Notes: generated by a model not told the origin, from the sequence alone. A stretch of DNA of 64,000 nt from Bacteroidaceae bacterium (GCA_017542145.1 JAFXXQ010000022.1:44868-108867), one strand, 5' to 3'; shown: positions 7,484 through 16,049, counted from the first letter of the stretch. Numbers and translations are program-made.

Positions 7484-8320
7484 TTATTGAAAAACCCTCC
7501 GGCGGAATTCCGCGCAAGTGATGGCTGTAGCGATGGCGACATTGAGCGATTCGCCCGTTGGCTTCGCCTTCGTCCGCTGCGACTCGGCAAAATGAGCGAG
7601 TTCTTTTGCTCTCGCTGCTCCATCCGTTATGACATCGGCAGGGTAGGGGGGGATGAACAGCTTTTCCGTCACAAAACGGCTCACAGCTGGCGAGATGCCA
7701 TTCCCTTCGTTGCCCATGATGATGAGGCCGTTTGGTGAGAGGGGATGCAGGTAGATGTTTGCGCCCTCAAGGAAAGTGCCATAAATGGGGGTGCCTTTGG
7801 GTAGCTCTGCAAGGAAGCTGGGCAAATTCGTATAAAATACTCTGACGCGGGCAATAGAACCCATCGTGGCCTGTACTACCTTGGGGCTAAAAGCATCAGC
7901 AGTCCCCTGGGAGCAGATGATTTGTCGGATGCCGAACCAGTCGGCTGTGCGGATGATAGTGCCGAGATTCCCCGGATCCTGCACGTCGTCCAGCACCAAC
8001 GTCAACTCTGTTGCAACTTGTTGACTCGTTGATTTGTTAACCTGTTGATTTGAGAATTCAAATACCACCAATACTTCTTGTGGTGTCTTCAGGAAGCTGG
8101 CTTTGGCCAACTCATCGTCTGTGACCTCAATAATCTCGGTGTGGGCAGGAACGGTTCCACGTTCCAGCCACGTCCTCGTCGCAACAATAAAACGGGGAGT
8201 GAAGTAGGGTAGCAAATCACCAACGACCTTTGGCCCTTCGGCGACGAAGAGACCTTCAGACTGGCGGTTTTTTTTCAGTTCCAGCGAACGGATGAGTTTT
8301 AACTTGGGTTTACTGAGCAT
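7484..8320 (-). CDS. TrmH/SpoU-family RNA 2'-O-methyltransferase carrying two repeat insertions
   Basis: SPOUT methyltransferase that transfers a methyl group from S-adenosylmethionine to a ribose in tRNA or rRNA; the target cannot be read from sequence. The substrate-binding N-terminal domain starts LKLIRSLELKKNRQSEGLFVAEG. The knot domain shows motif 1 (DDVQDPGNLGTIIRTADWFG), motif 2 (IIMGNEGNGIS) and motif 3 (ESLNVAIATAI). Two segments look inserted: QQVNKSTSQQV just before motif 1 (an R2 array) and about 25 residues between PPYPADV and ESLNVA (an R3 element). Both keep the frame and leave the motifs intact. The start at 8320 (MLSKPKLKL) is preferred over the longer open frame that runs into tamL. 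It is divergent from tamL. Confidence 0.92.
   Translation of the reverse strand: MLSKPKLKLIRSLELKKNRQSEGLFVAEGPKVVGDLLPYFTPRFIVATRTWLERGTVPAHTEIIEVTDDELAKASFLKTPQEVLVVFEFSNQQVNKSTSQQVATELTLVLDDVQDPGNLGTIIRTADWFGIRQIICSQGTADAFSPKVVQATMGSIARVRVFYTNLPSFLAELPKGTPIYGTFLEGANIYLHPLSPNGLIIMGNEGNGISPAVSRFVTEKLFIPPYPADVITDGAARAKELAHFAESQRTKAKPTGESLNVAIATAITCAEFRRRVFQ
7562..7626 (-). repeat. R3 dispersed element, copy B (in frame in trmH)
   Basis: Read on the - strand, its left end CGGATGGAGCAGCGAGAGCA and right end CGGACGAAGGCGAAG match R3 copies A and C. It is translated as roughly TDGAARAKELAHFAESQRTK between the second and third SPOUT motifs, where relatives have only a few residues. A run of seven G (C on the coding strand) adjoins it near 7646-7652. 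Confidence 0.75.
8018..8049 (-). repeat. R2 octamer array in trmH
   Basis: On the - strand four 8-bp units (ATCAACAG, GTTAACAA, ATCAACGA, GTCAACAA) read in frame as QQVNKSTSQQ, immediately before the first SPOUT motif. This copy is more diverged than the others, which suggests it is older. Confidence 0.8.
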
Positions 8321-8379
8321 TTCGGCCGCGAATTTAATAAAAAAGAAGATAGGAGAGATGGAAAATGAAAAAAAAGCGC

Positions 8380-8387
8380 TAATTTTG
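8380..8387 (+). promoter_or_regulatory. Possible -7 element for tamL
   Basis: TAATTTTG fits TAnnTTTG and lies 20 bases before the tamL ATG, but there is no TTTG at the expected upstream distance, so only half of the promoter is supported. Confidence 0.35.
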
Positions 8388-8406
8388 CAAGAACTTTTTG
8401 GATAGC

Positions 8407-10611
8407 ATGAGCAGAATGGTGAGAAGTGTACGCTGGATGAGTGGAGTAGCACTTGTGGTGCTGCTCTTATCATCGTGCAGCGTCAACAAATTCCTGCCTG
8501 ATGATGGCTATCTGCTTGACGAGGTAGAAATGGTGTCGACGGACAAGAAGGTGTCGGCCTCTTCGTACAAAGGACAAGTGCTGCAGCGTCCCAATACTCG
8601 CCTGCTGGGTCTTGTGCGCTGGCCTATGCATCTCTACTGCCTTTCCGGCAAATCGGACACTTATGTCAACCGTACCATCCGCAAGCTGGGCGAGAAACCT
8701 CATATCTACAACGCTGCCCAAACTGAGCAAAGCGCGCTCAACATCCGTCGCAATTTGGTCAGCAAAGGCTTTCTGAAGGCAAAAGTAGCCTCTGTGACCA
8801 CGACAAAGGGACGCAAGGCTAAAGTGACTTACACCATCGATCCAGGTGGAATGTACACGGTGCGCTCTATCCGTTGGATGGGTAGGGAATCCGAATTGTT
8901 GGACTGCGTTTTGGCTGACACGGCAAACTCGCTGCTTGCGCGTCAAATGCCTTTTAATTCGACTGTGCTTGATGACGAACGCCTTCGTATCACGGACCTC
9001 CTCCACAATCAGGGTTTCTATACCTTTCAAAAAGACAATATATATTTCACGGCAGACACCGCGCGTGGCAGTACGGACGTAGACCTTCAAGTGCATGTTA
9101 GGACCAGTTTCAAGCGCTACACCATCGATAGCGTCCGTTACGAAATGAGCGACTATCCCTTCATGCGTCAGAACTTGCTGGAAAGTCATTCCCTCATTCG
9201 TCCCGGACAGACCTACAACGCTCAGCGCGTAAAGGGAACGTACCGTTCGTTCTCCCGCTTCGGCGCAGTAAAGTATACAAATATCAACTTCATCGAAACA
9301 TCGGACAGCACACTTTCGTGCCTTATTTCCGTTTCGCCCGCCAAACGTATGTCCGTCAGTTTGGAATTGGACGGCACCAATACCGCCGGCGACCTTGGTG
9401 TTTCTACAGCGCTCTCCTTTACGAATCGTAACCTGTTCCACGGCTCGGAACTGCTCACCCTCAAGCTCCGTGGCGCTTACGAGACCATTACTCAGCTGCA
9501 GGACTATTCTGGCGACCATTATATCGAGTACGGTGCTGATATGGGCCTGAACTTCCCGAAGCTCATCCTTCCCTTTGTCACCGACCGATTTCAGGCACGC
9601 AGCCGTGCCTCTACCCAGCTCGACTTCGGCTGGAACTCGCAAGATCGCCCTGAATTTACCCGCCGTGTCCTCTCAGCCGGTTGGGGTTTCCTTTGGAATA
9701 GTTCACGCAATCTCCAACACCGCTTTGACCTGCTTGGTGTCAACTTCGTCTCCGTGCCCGTCAAGGATCAGTACTTTATCGACAATTATCTCAACCAGTA
9801 CAACAGTCGCAACTCCATCCTCAAATTCAACTACGAGGACCTTTTCATCATGCGTACGGGCTATTCGTTCTACTATAACTCCATGCCTACGCTGGTGGAT
9901 CGTAACTCCTTCTTCGCTTATTATTCGCTGCGTGCCGGCATCGAGACAGCGGGCAACCTGCTCTACGGCCTTTCCCACCTTACCCATGCTGCTCAGGACT
10001 CCCTCGGGCAGTATCGTGTGGGCGGCATTGCATATGCCCAGTACGTCAAGAGCGACCTAAGTTTGACAGTTAACGTTAACATCAACCGTCGCAATAGCCT
10101 TGTGACTCATCTTGCGGCTGGTGTCGCCTTCCCCTACGGAAATGCACGAATGCTCCCCTTCGAGAAACGTTACTATGCCGGTGGTGCTAACAATGTGCGC
10201 GGTTGGTCGCTGCGCAGCCTCGGTCCCGGCAGCTATGTCACTCGTGACGGCACAATCGACTATATCAACCAGTCGGGGGACATGCGCCTTTTCGGCAGCA
10301 TCGAGTATCGTCCTCACCTTTTCTGGAAGATAGACGGTGCCCTCTTTGTTGATGCCGGCAACATTTGGACTATATATGACTACGATGACCAACCGGGCGG
10401 GCAATTCCATTCTGATACTTTCTGGCGTCAGATTGCTGTAGCCTATGGTGCTGGTGTGCGCCTTGACCTCAGCTTTATTGTTGTCCGCTTCGATGCGGGC
10501 ATGAAGGCCATCAATCCCGCTTTCGCCAGCGGTTCCCAGCGTTATCCCATTGTGAATCCTAACCTCAAACGCGATTTCGCCTGGCATTTCGCTGTTGGCT
10601 ATCCATTCTAG
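8407..10611 (+). CDS. Lipidated TamA-like Omp85 outer-membrane protein (TamL)
   Basis: A 734-residue protein that starts with a lipoprotein signal (VVLLLSSCS). POTRA-like repeats follow over about residues 60-330, including TYTIDPGGMYTVRSIRW and a second domain around YTIDSVRYEMSDYPF. The C-terminal half is a 16-strand Omp85 barrel with the motif RYYAGGANNVRGW and the typical aromatic end WHFAVGYPF. Omp85 proteins insert or translocate outer-membrane proteins, and in Bacteroidetes the lipidated TamA relative is called TamL. I chose the ATG at 8407; a TTG nine bases upstream is possible. It is divergent from trmH and 12 bp before the WalJ-like gene. Confidence 0.9.
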   Translation: MSRMVRSVRWMSGVALVVLLLSSCSVNKFLPDDGYLLDEVEMVSTDKKVSASSYKGQVLQRPNTRLLGLVRWPMHLYCLSGKSDTYVNRTIRKLGEKPHIYNAAQTEQSALNIRRNLVSKGFLKAKVASVTTTKGRKAKVTYTIDPGGMYTVRSIRWMGRESELLDCVLADTANSLLARQMPFNSTVLDDERLRITDLLHNQGFYTFQKDNIYFTADTARGSTDVDLQVHVRTSFKRYTIDSVRYEMSDYPFMRQNLLESHSLIRPGQTYNAQRVKGTYRSFSRFGAVKYTNINFIETSDSTLSCLISVSPAKRMSVSLELDGTNTAGDLGVSTALSFTNRNLFHGSELLTLKLRGAYETITQLQDYSGDHYIEYGADMGLNFPKLILPFVTDRFQARSRASTQLDFGWNSQDRPEFTRRVLSAGWGFLWNSSRNLQHRFDLLGVNFVSVPVKDQYFIDNYLNQYNSRNSILKFNYEDLFIMRTGYSFYYNSMPTLVDRNSFFAYYSLRAGIETAGNLLYGLSHLTHAAQDSLGQYRVGGIAYAQYVKSDLSLTVNVNINRRNSLVTHLAAGVAFPYGNARMLPFEKRYYAGGANNVRGWSLRSLGPGSYVTRDGTIDYINQSGDMRLFGSIEYRPHLFWKIDGALFVDAGNIWTIYDYDDQPGGQFHSDTFWRQIAVAYGAGVRLDLSFIVVRFDAGMKAINPAFASGSQRYPIVNPNLKRDFAWHFAVGYPF

Positions 10612-10623
10612 CAATTAAGTAAT

Positions 10624-11466
10624 ATGAAAATACAATTTATTAGTCTTGCCTCCGGCAGTTCGGGTAACTGCTACTATCTGGGCGTTGCTCCGTCTGAAAC
10701 CCCTTTTTTAGAAAAAGAGGGGGAGGCTTATGGTATCCTTATCGACGGCGGTATCGCTGTGCGCACTATTCGTCAGGACCTGCGCACCGTGGGTATACCT
10801 TTTGAGCGTGTCTCAGCCGTCTTCGTTACCCACGACCATGCCGACCATATTAAGGCACTAGGCACCCTTGGCGAGCGTTGCAATTTGCCCATCTATGCCA
10901 CGCGCGAAACTCACGTCGGCATCAACCGCAACTACGTCACCACGCAAAAGCTCATCTCCTCCATGCATTACGTCGAGAAGGATGTCCCTCTCTGCTTCCG
11001 CGACTTTACCCTAACCCCTTTCGCCGTGCCCCATGATGCTATCGATACCGTCGGCTATTGCGTGGAAATCTTTGGTCGTACGTTCGTCTTTGCTACGGAT
11101 ACCGGCCACATAACCGACACCGCTTCCGCTTACATCGACCGTGCCAACTACCTTATCATCGAGGCCAACTACGACCCCGAAATGTTGCGACGCGGCCCTT
11201 ATCCTCCCCACCTCAAGCGTCGCATCACAGGCCCTACGGGACATCTCAGTAACGAAGAGACTGCCGCCTACCTTGCCGAGCACCTCGCTCCCCACACCTC
11301 CCACGTCTGGCTATGCCATCTCAGCGCCGAGAACAACCATCCCGACCTCGCTTACAAAACCGTTGAGTGGCGTCTGCGCGAGCGCGGCATCATCGCAGGC
11401 AAGGACTTCTACCTCGCCCCCCTCAAGCGAACCACCCCTTCCGAATTGTTTGAATTTGAGGTATAA
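10624..11466 (+). CDS. Metallo-beta-lactamase-fold hydrolase (YycJ/WalJ-like)
   Basis: A 280-residue cytoplasmic protein starting MKIQFISLASGSSGNCYYLG, the signature of the YycJ/WalJ branch of metallo-beta-lactamase proteins, with the metal motif THDHADH (residues 69-75), further ligands in AVPHD and ATDTGH, and HLSAENNH near the end. Relatives are two-metal nucleases or phosphodiesterases; the real substrate is not known to me. Between YYLG and YGILIDGG there are about 14 extra residues (PSETPFLEKEGEA) encoded by a palindrome that resembles the R4 family, so this copy carries a small in-frame insertion near the N-terminus. It is probably cotranscribed with tamL. Confidence 0.9.
   Translation: MKIQFISLASGSSGNCYYLGVAPSETPFLEKEGEAYGILIDGGIAVRTIRQDLRTVGIPFERVSAVFVTHDHADHIKALGTLGERCNLPIYATRETHVGINRNYVTTQKLISSMHYVEKDVPLCFRDFTLTPFAVPHDAIDTVGYCVEIFGRTFVFATDTGHITDTASAYIDRANYLIIEANYDPEMLRRGPYPPHLKRRITGPTGHLSNEETAAYLAEHLAPHTSHVWLCHLSAENNHPDLAYKTVEWRLRERGIIAGKDFYLAPLKRTTPSELFEFEV
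10700..10727. repeat. R4-like palindrome in the WalJ-like gene
   Basis: CCCCTTTTTTAGAAAAAG followed by AGGGGG forms a hairpin with a stem of about 9-10 bp. It encodes TPFLEKEG within a stretch that looks inserted between two conserved blocks. The encoded peptide resembles those of the other R4 copies (PSRKGGE, PSFRRGKGE). Confidence 0.5.
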
Positions 11467-11777
11467 ATGTGTTTCCATTCGCTTCCGTTTTAATGTCAGA
11501 AGTAGTTGTTGTTATTTCACCAAAGCCGTTATGGAGGGTGTCCTAACGGGTTAGGTAAGGTGTCCCAACGGGTTAGGACACGCGTCATAACGGCTTTGTT
11601 CGATAAGAGAATCATATTATAAAGCGCCATCACACGCGACAACACAGCACACACTTTGTCTTTTGTTATCCAGTACGCTAAATCTGTAGCCCAGTGCGCT
11701 AAAACCATGGCCCAAGGGAATAAAATTCCTGCTGATTGGAAAAAATGAGGGAGTACGTGCAAAAAAACGGGAAAACG
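11467..11777. other. Gene-free stretch with two arrays of regularly spaced sites
   Basis: No coding sequence is credible here. From 11521 to 11593 there is a nested inverted repeat whose outer arms are CAAAGCCGTTATG and CATAACGGCTTTG; inside are units with a 22-bp period built on CCTAACGGGTTAGG and CCCAACGGGTTAGG. From 11670 to 11719 there are three sites 21 bp apart (CCAGTACGCTAAA, CCAGTGCGCTAAA, CCAAGGGAATAAA). Both resemble R1 in architecture but differ in core sequence. Confidence 0.6.
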
Positions 11778-11809
11778 TTTGGTAGTTTCGGAAAAAGGCA
11801 GTACCTTTG
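11778..11809 (+). promoter_or_regulatory. Promoter for tRNA-Lys
   Basis: TTTG at 11778-11781, 20 bases, then TACCTTTG at 11802-11809: a perfect match to the Bacteroidetes consensus, ending 25 bases before the mature tRNA. Confidence 0.8.
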
Positions 11810-11834
11810 CCGCGCTTTTTGAGAAAAGTATGTT

Positions 11835-11907
11835 GCACCCTTAGCTCAGTTGGTAGAGCACCTGACTCTTAATCAGGGTGTCCAGGGTTCGAGCCCCTGA
11901 GGGTGTA
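11835..11907 (+). tRNA. tRNA-Lys (anticodon CTT)
   Basis: A 73-nt cloverleaf. The acceptor arms GCACCCT and AGGGTGT pair with a terminal G-U. It has a D-arm with AGCTCAGTTGGTAGAGCA, an anticodon stem CCTGA/TCAGG around CTCTTAA with CTT at positions 34-36, a T-arm CAGGG TTCGAGC CCCTG and discriminator A. CCA is not encoded. It stands alone, with its own promoter and terminator. Confidence 0.96.
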
Positions 11908-11917
11908 CGAGGAGAGG

Positions 11918-11955
11918 AAAACGCGCTGGAAATTGCTTCTGGTGCGTTTTTTTTG
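11918..11955 (+). terminator. Rho-independent terminator after tRNA-Lys
   Basis: AAAACGC at 11918-11924 pairs with GCGTTTT at 11944-11950, followed by a T run, 10 nt after the tRNA. Confidence 0.7.
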
Positions 11956-11962
11956 TTTTTTA

Positions 11963-11994
11963 TTTGCATTATTCTCCAGCTTGTACTAACTTTG
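11963..11994 (+). promoter_or_regulatory. Promoter for the M6 protease gene
   Basis: TTTG at 11963-11966, 20 bases, TAACTTTG at 11987-11994. The ATG of the protease gene follows at 12021, giving a short leader. Confidence 0.75.
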
Positions 11995-12020
11995 CAATCT
12001 CAATAGATAATACCATTGAC

Positions 12021-15000
12021 ATGAGACGTATCCTTTGCTTTGCTTCGTTGGCGTTGTTCGTTATGAGTATGTTCGCCGTGCCGGCTTATCGCAAACCCTT
12101 TCAGGCGATGTTGGATAATGGCCGTCCGGTTACCGTTTGTGTGGTGGGCGATGAATTCTTCCATTGCTATGTCGATGAGGACGGTAATGAGTTGGCGCGC
12201 TTGGCTGACGGACTTTTTTCACGTATGCAATCGCCTTGGTTATCGGCTGCACGCCGCGCTCAGGGCCAGCAGCGCCGTACGTTGGCCTACGAACGCCGTA
12301 TGCACCGTGCTGAGGCTGCCCGCAAGGCGGGAACATACAAGGGTTCAAAGAGAGGTCTGGTGATTCTTGTCAGCTTTACCGACGTACAGATACAAGAGGA
12401 GCACACGCGCGAGGTGTTTGACGCCATGTTCAACAAAGAGGGCTACAACGACAACGGCCACATCGGTAGCGTGCGCGACTACTTTAAGGCGCAGAGCTAT
12501 GACCAGTTTGAGATTAACTTTGACGTTGTCGGTCCCTACACGTTGGAGCACGAGATGAAATACTATGGTGAGAACAACTCACGAGGCGACGACAAGCGTG
12601 TCGGCGAGATGATAGCCGAGGCGGTAAAGTTGGCTGACAAGGACGTGAATTATAACAACTACGACTGGGATGACGACGGAGAGGTTGATCAGGTGTTCGT
12701 CGTCTATGCCGGCTTTGGCGAAGCCTCCGATCCTACCCATCTGCAAGATTGTGTCTGGCCGATGGAATGGTGGCTGAACAGCTCGGACTACGGACGCACG
12801 CTTCGCATGGACGGTGTGATGGTCAATCAGTTTGCGTGTAGCGGTGAGCTGCATGGCGCCAAGGGCACACAACTGGGCGGCATCGGCACAGCCTGCCACG
12901 AGTTCAGCCATTGCCTCGGTTTGCCCGACTTCTACGACACGTCAGGGGGGACAAACTTTGGCCTTGACGCTTGGAGCGTCATGGACATAGGCTGTTACAA
13001 CGGTACTTACGACTCGCAGGGATACACTTTTGCCAACATCCCAAGTGGCTACACGTCCTACGAGCGTATGGTGTGTGGCTGGTTGGAACCCGAGGAACTG
13101 GCTGATGGTAAAACCATCAAAAACATGAAAGCCTTGACGGATGCGCCTCAGGCATACATTATTTATAACGACGCTTACCGCAATGAGTACTACCTGCTGG
13201 AGAACCGCCAACAGAAGTCATGGGATACGGCTCTCGGCGGTCATGGAATGCTTGTTATCCATGTAGACTATCTTGCATCGGCTTGGCAAGATAATGTCGT
13301 CAACAATACCAAGAACCATCAACGCTGTACCATCATCCCTGCTGATAACAACTTCAAGAAAACGGAAAATACCACCCCGAAAGAACTGGCAGGCGACCCC
13401 TATCCCGGAACGTCGAGGAATACGTCGCTCACGGATACTTCGAGACCTGCAGCCACGCTTTACAACGAGGCAAGGGATGGCCGCAAGTTCATGGGCAAGC
13501 CCATTGAGGAAATTAAGGAGACAAGCGGGCTTATCTCATTCCTTTTCATGGGCGGTGACTCCGGCACCCTGCGCACTCCGGTGGCCGAGGCGGCTACGGA
13601 TGTGAAGGAACACTCGTTTGTGGCGCATTGGAGCAAGGTGCCAAGTGCCACAAATTACACGCTCGCCGTCACCTCCGGCGAAGCTGAGCCTGTCTATATC
13701 GAGAACATTATAGATACCTTCTATGTAGTCGCAGGACTCGATTCCACCATCGTCCATACCTACCGAGTGAAGGCACTTGCTCCCGGACGCGATGAATCGG
13801 ATTGGAGTAACGACATCATCGTTCGCCTGAAGGGCTTCGGCGAATGGACCGACTGGGAACCTTACGGCGAGGGTACAGCTGTATATAAGTACTCCTGCAT
13901 ATTCAAGGACTACGGCGAAAAGACCTATCCTATCTTCGTCCGTACATCGAACTTGAACTCTAACCTGCGTCAGTTCCGTCTCTATGGCTGGGGCAATGAC
14001 GTGACACTCGATATCGACTACGACACCTCCACCGGCCGTTGCAACATTGCCCAGCAGTACATCGGCTATACCGACACCTATTATGGCGTTGGCAAGGTCT
14101 ATATATCCGATGAAGTGTACTACCGTACGCAGGTGCTGGGCAGAAGTGCCACGTGGCAATCCTATCCCAGCCGCTTCGACGTATCCTCTGGAGTGTTCAC
14201 CCTCTATGTGGCTTACTACGACCTCGTCGACCTGACCGCCAACTGGGGCGAGGGCGTCGAGACCATCGTCGTCAAAGGTAGCAACTTCAAGGACTACTCC
14301 ATCGATGTCACCCTAGGCTCTTTGACACAGAATGACAACGGAACTGCCACTCAGGAGGTAACCATTACTCCGGGCTATAGCGTTGCCTACTGGCGCTATT
14401 CCGTCATGGATAGGGAGTTGACGGACGACTCAGCTGTGATGAGCGACATCATCAATGGCATCACCGAAGGCGAAATCTCCTCGACCTATGCCGAGGGTGA
14501 GCAGCACTTCACCGTTACCGTACCCAGCGGCACCTACTCGATATTGGCCATCTCCTATGACGAATCGGGTCGTTCGCAGAAATACAAATACAAAACCTTC
14601 CGCTACTTCGCGGGTAAGGAATGGATTGAGCTCGGCAAAGCTCGCTATACCGACGATGTCCTCGCCCCGTTGTTTAGCTTCGATGCGATTACCTACGATG
14701 TGGAGGTGCAGGAGAGCGCCACCACACCCGGCCTTTTCCGCATGAAGAACCCCTATGGCGTGACCTATCCCTATAACGACCCGGGCGATTGGCTGGATGG
14801 CGACTTCTACATCGAGATTAACGCCACCGACCCGCAGGCTGTCCGTATCTCTTTGCAGGAAATGGGCGTTGACTGGGGGTATGGAGCGTGTAGGATGAGC
14901 TCCATACCCAGTGAAGGTTACTACGGCAAGTTCGAGAACTCTGTCATTACCTTCCCGACACCGCAATCCATTATCATCCAAATGGGCGGAAATGTTTATA

Positions 15001-15191
15001 AAACCAACTTTGATGGCCGTTTCCGTCTCGACCTTACTACCTGCAGTATCGCGCTACCACAAGCTGACGATGAAATCAACAATGGCTCATCGCCGAATTC
15101 AACATGGTTCGATCTCCAAGGCCGTCCCGTTGCTACCCCACAAGCCGGCGGCCTCTACATCCGGAACGGCCGGAAAGTGTTGGTGCGGTAG
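12021..15191 (+). CDS. Secreted M6-family metalloprotease
   Basis: A 1056-residue exported peptidase. A signal peptide (residues 1-21, ending in MFAVPA) is followed by the M6/InhA-type catalytic domain with the zinc motif HEFSHCLGLPDFYD (His293 to Asp303), preceded by the family's Y-D-W-D-D-D-G-E-V-D-Q-V-F-V-V-Y-A-G segment. After residue 500 come a fibronectin-like module and further beta-rich modules of unknown role. The protein ends in FDLQGRPVATPQAGGLYIRN, the C-terminal module common on exported proteins of Prevotella and also present on the proteins at 16050 and 45175. It probably degrades extracellular proteins or peptides. Monocistronic, between its own promoter and a strong terminator. 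Confidence 0.92.
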   Translation: MRRILCFASLALFVMSMFAVPAYRKPFQAMLDNGRPVTVCVVGDEFFHCYVDEDGNELARLADGLFSRMQSPWLSAARRAQGQQRRTLAYERRMHRAEAARKAGTYKGSKRGLVILVSFTDVQIQEEHTREVFDAMFNKEGYNDNGHIGSVRDYFKAQSYDQFEINFDVVGPYTLEHEMKYYGENNSRGDDKRVGEMIAEAVKLADKDVNYNNYDWDDDGEVDQVFVVYAGFGEASDPTHLQDCVWPMEWWLNSSDYGRTLRMDGVMVNQFACSGELHGAKGTQLGGIGTACHEFSHCLGLPDFYDTSGGTNFGLDAWSVMDIGCYNGTYDSQGYTFANIPSGYTSYERMVCGWLEPEELADGKTIKNMKALTDAPQAYIIYNDAYRNEYYLLENRQQKSWDTALGGHGMLVIHVDYLASAWQDNVVNNTKNHQRCTIIPADNNFKKTENTTPKELAGDPYPGTSRNTSLTDTSRPAATLYNEARDGRKFMGKPIEEIKETSGLISFLFMGGDSGTLRTPVAEAATDVKEHSFVAHWSKVPSATNYTLAVTSGEAEPVYIENIIDTFYVVAGLDSTIVHTYRVKALAPGRDESDWSNDIIVRLKGFGEWTDWEPYGEGTAVYKYSCIFKDYGEKTYPIFVRTSNLNSNLRQFRLYGWGNDVTLDIDYDTSTGRCNIAQQYIGYTDTYYGVGKVYISDEVYYRTQVLGRSATWQSYPSRFDVSSGVFTLYVAYYDLVDLTANWGEGVETIVVKGSNFKDYSIDVTLGSLTQNDNGTATQEVTITPGYSVAYWRYSVMDRELTDDSAVMSDIINGITEGEISSTYAEGEQHFTVTVPSGTYSILAISYDESGRSQKYKYKTFRYFAGKEWIELGKARYTDDVLAPLFSFDAITYDVEVQESATTPGLFRMKNPYGVTYPYNDPGDWLDGDFYIEINATDPQAVRISLQEMGVDWGYGACRMSSIPSEGYYGKFENSVITFPTPQSIIIQMGGNVYKTNFDGRFRLDLTTCSIALPQADDEINNGSSPNSTWFDLQGRPVATPQAGGLYIRNGRKVLVR

Positions 15192-15222
15192 TCCGCTACG
15201 TGATTCGGACGCATGAAGAGTT

Positions 15223-15270
15223 CCGACGGGGCGTAACAACAACCGTTACGCCCCGTCGGGCTTTTTTTTT
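15223..15270 (+). terminator. Strong rho-independent terminator after the M6 protease
   Basis: A perfect 15-bp stem (CCGACGGGGCGTAAC with GTTACGCCCCGTCGG), a 7-nt loop and a run of nine T. Confidence 0.95.
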
Positions 15271-15312
15271 GTGGACGGCAAAAATTGGAAACCTGCTTGA
15301 ACGAAGCGGCTG

Positions 15313-15918
15313 TTACTGCTCTACGTAGAGATAGTCAATGCTGTATTTGGTGGCGAAATCGACGCTTACATTCAGCCCTTCGGACTTTTCGACTACCTTG
15401 GCTTTGGTCTTCAGTTTGTGATTAAGGTTGGCGGCGTGGACAAAAGAGATGGTGACACTACGTCCGTCGTCGAACTTCAGGGTCAGTTCCCTTTGGCCCG
15501 GTTCACCGAAAAGCGCCTCCGTCAGCTCAATCTCTCCGCTGCCGCTATACTCGTTGAATTCCCCGATAAAGAGGACAGGCTCTTTATCGTCAGGACTTTT
15601 CGTCAGCACGGCTCCTGCCCAAGGGCCTAGGTAAACGCGAGTGCCTGTTTTTTGCCGATACGCGGCAAGGGTTTGAATGGGTTCCTCGTGACGGATGTAA
15701 GGGTTGTCTTTATCGTTCGTTTTGTAGGATGTTTCTAACATCCCCATGCCTTTCTGAAAGAGGTGGCCTGTCTGAGTGGTGTCAAGCAGGTTGGTGCCGG
15801 CATCGTCCGTAATGCGAACAATCATCGATGCCGATACGTAGTCCCAAATCATTTCATTATCACACGAGGCGAACAGCAACGCGGCTACCAGGAGACTAAA
15901 AACAGATTTCTTTCTCAT
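15313..15918 (-). CDS. NigD-like small lipoprotein
   Basis: A 201-residue predicted lipoprotein with signal MRKKSVFSLLVAALLFASC. The remainder resembles NigD-type Bacteroidales lipoproteins: an N-terminal beta module, then a domain that ends YSIDYLYVEQ. No catalytic motif is visible and the function is unknown. It lies 131 bp downstream of the CotH-domain gene on the same strand; I see no convincing promoter in the gap, so it may be transcribed from upstream. It converges on the M6 protease gene, with the terminator between them. Confidence 0.7.
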   Translation of the reverse strand: MRKKSVFSLLVAALLFASCDNEMIWDYVSASMIVRITDDAGTNLLDTTQTGHLFQKGMGMLETSYKTNDKDNPYIRHEEPIQTLAAYRQKTGTRVYLGPWAGAVLTKSPDDKEPVLFIGEFNEYSGSGEIELTEALFGEPGQRELTLKFDDGRSVTISFVHAANLNHKLKTKAKVVEKSEGLNVSVDFATKYSIDYLYVEQ

Positions 15919-16049
15919 TTTGTTTGTTTTAAGGGTTGATATAAAAATGTTTTCACCCTATAAACGCGATGATAATAGAAATACTGCACGCGGAATAGTT
16001 AAATAACGTTATCCGTACAATTGTATGAAATTCTGCGCTTCTTCTATTC

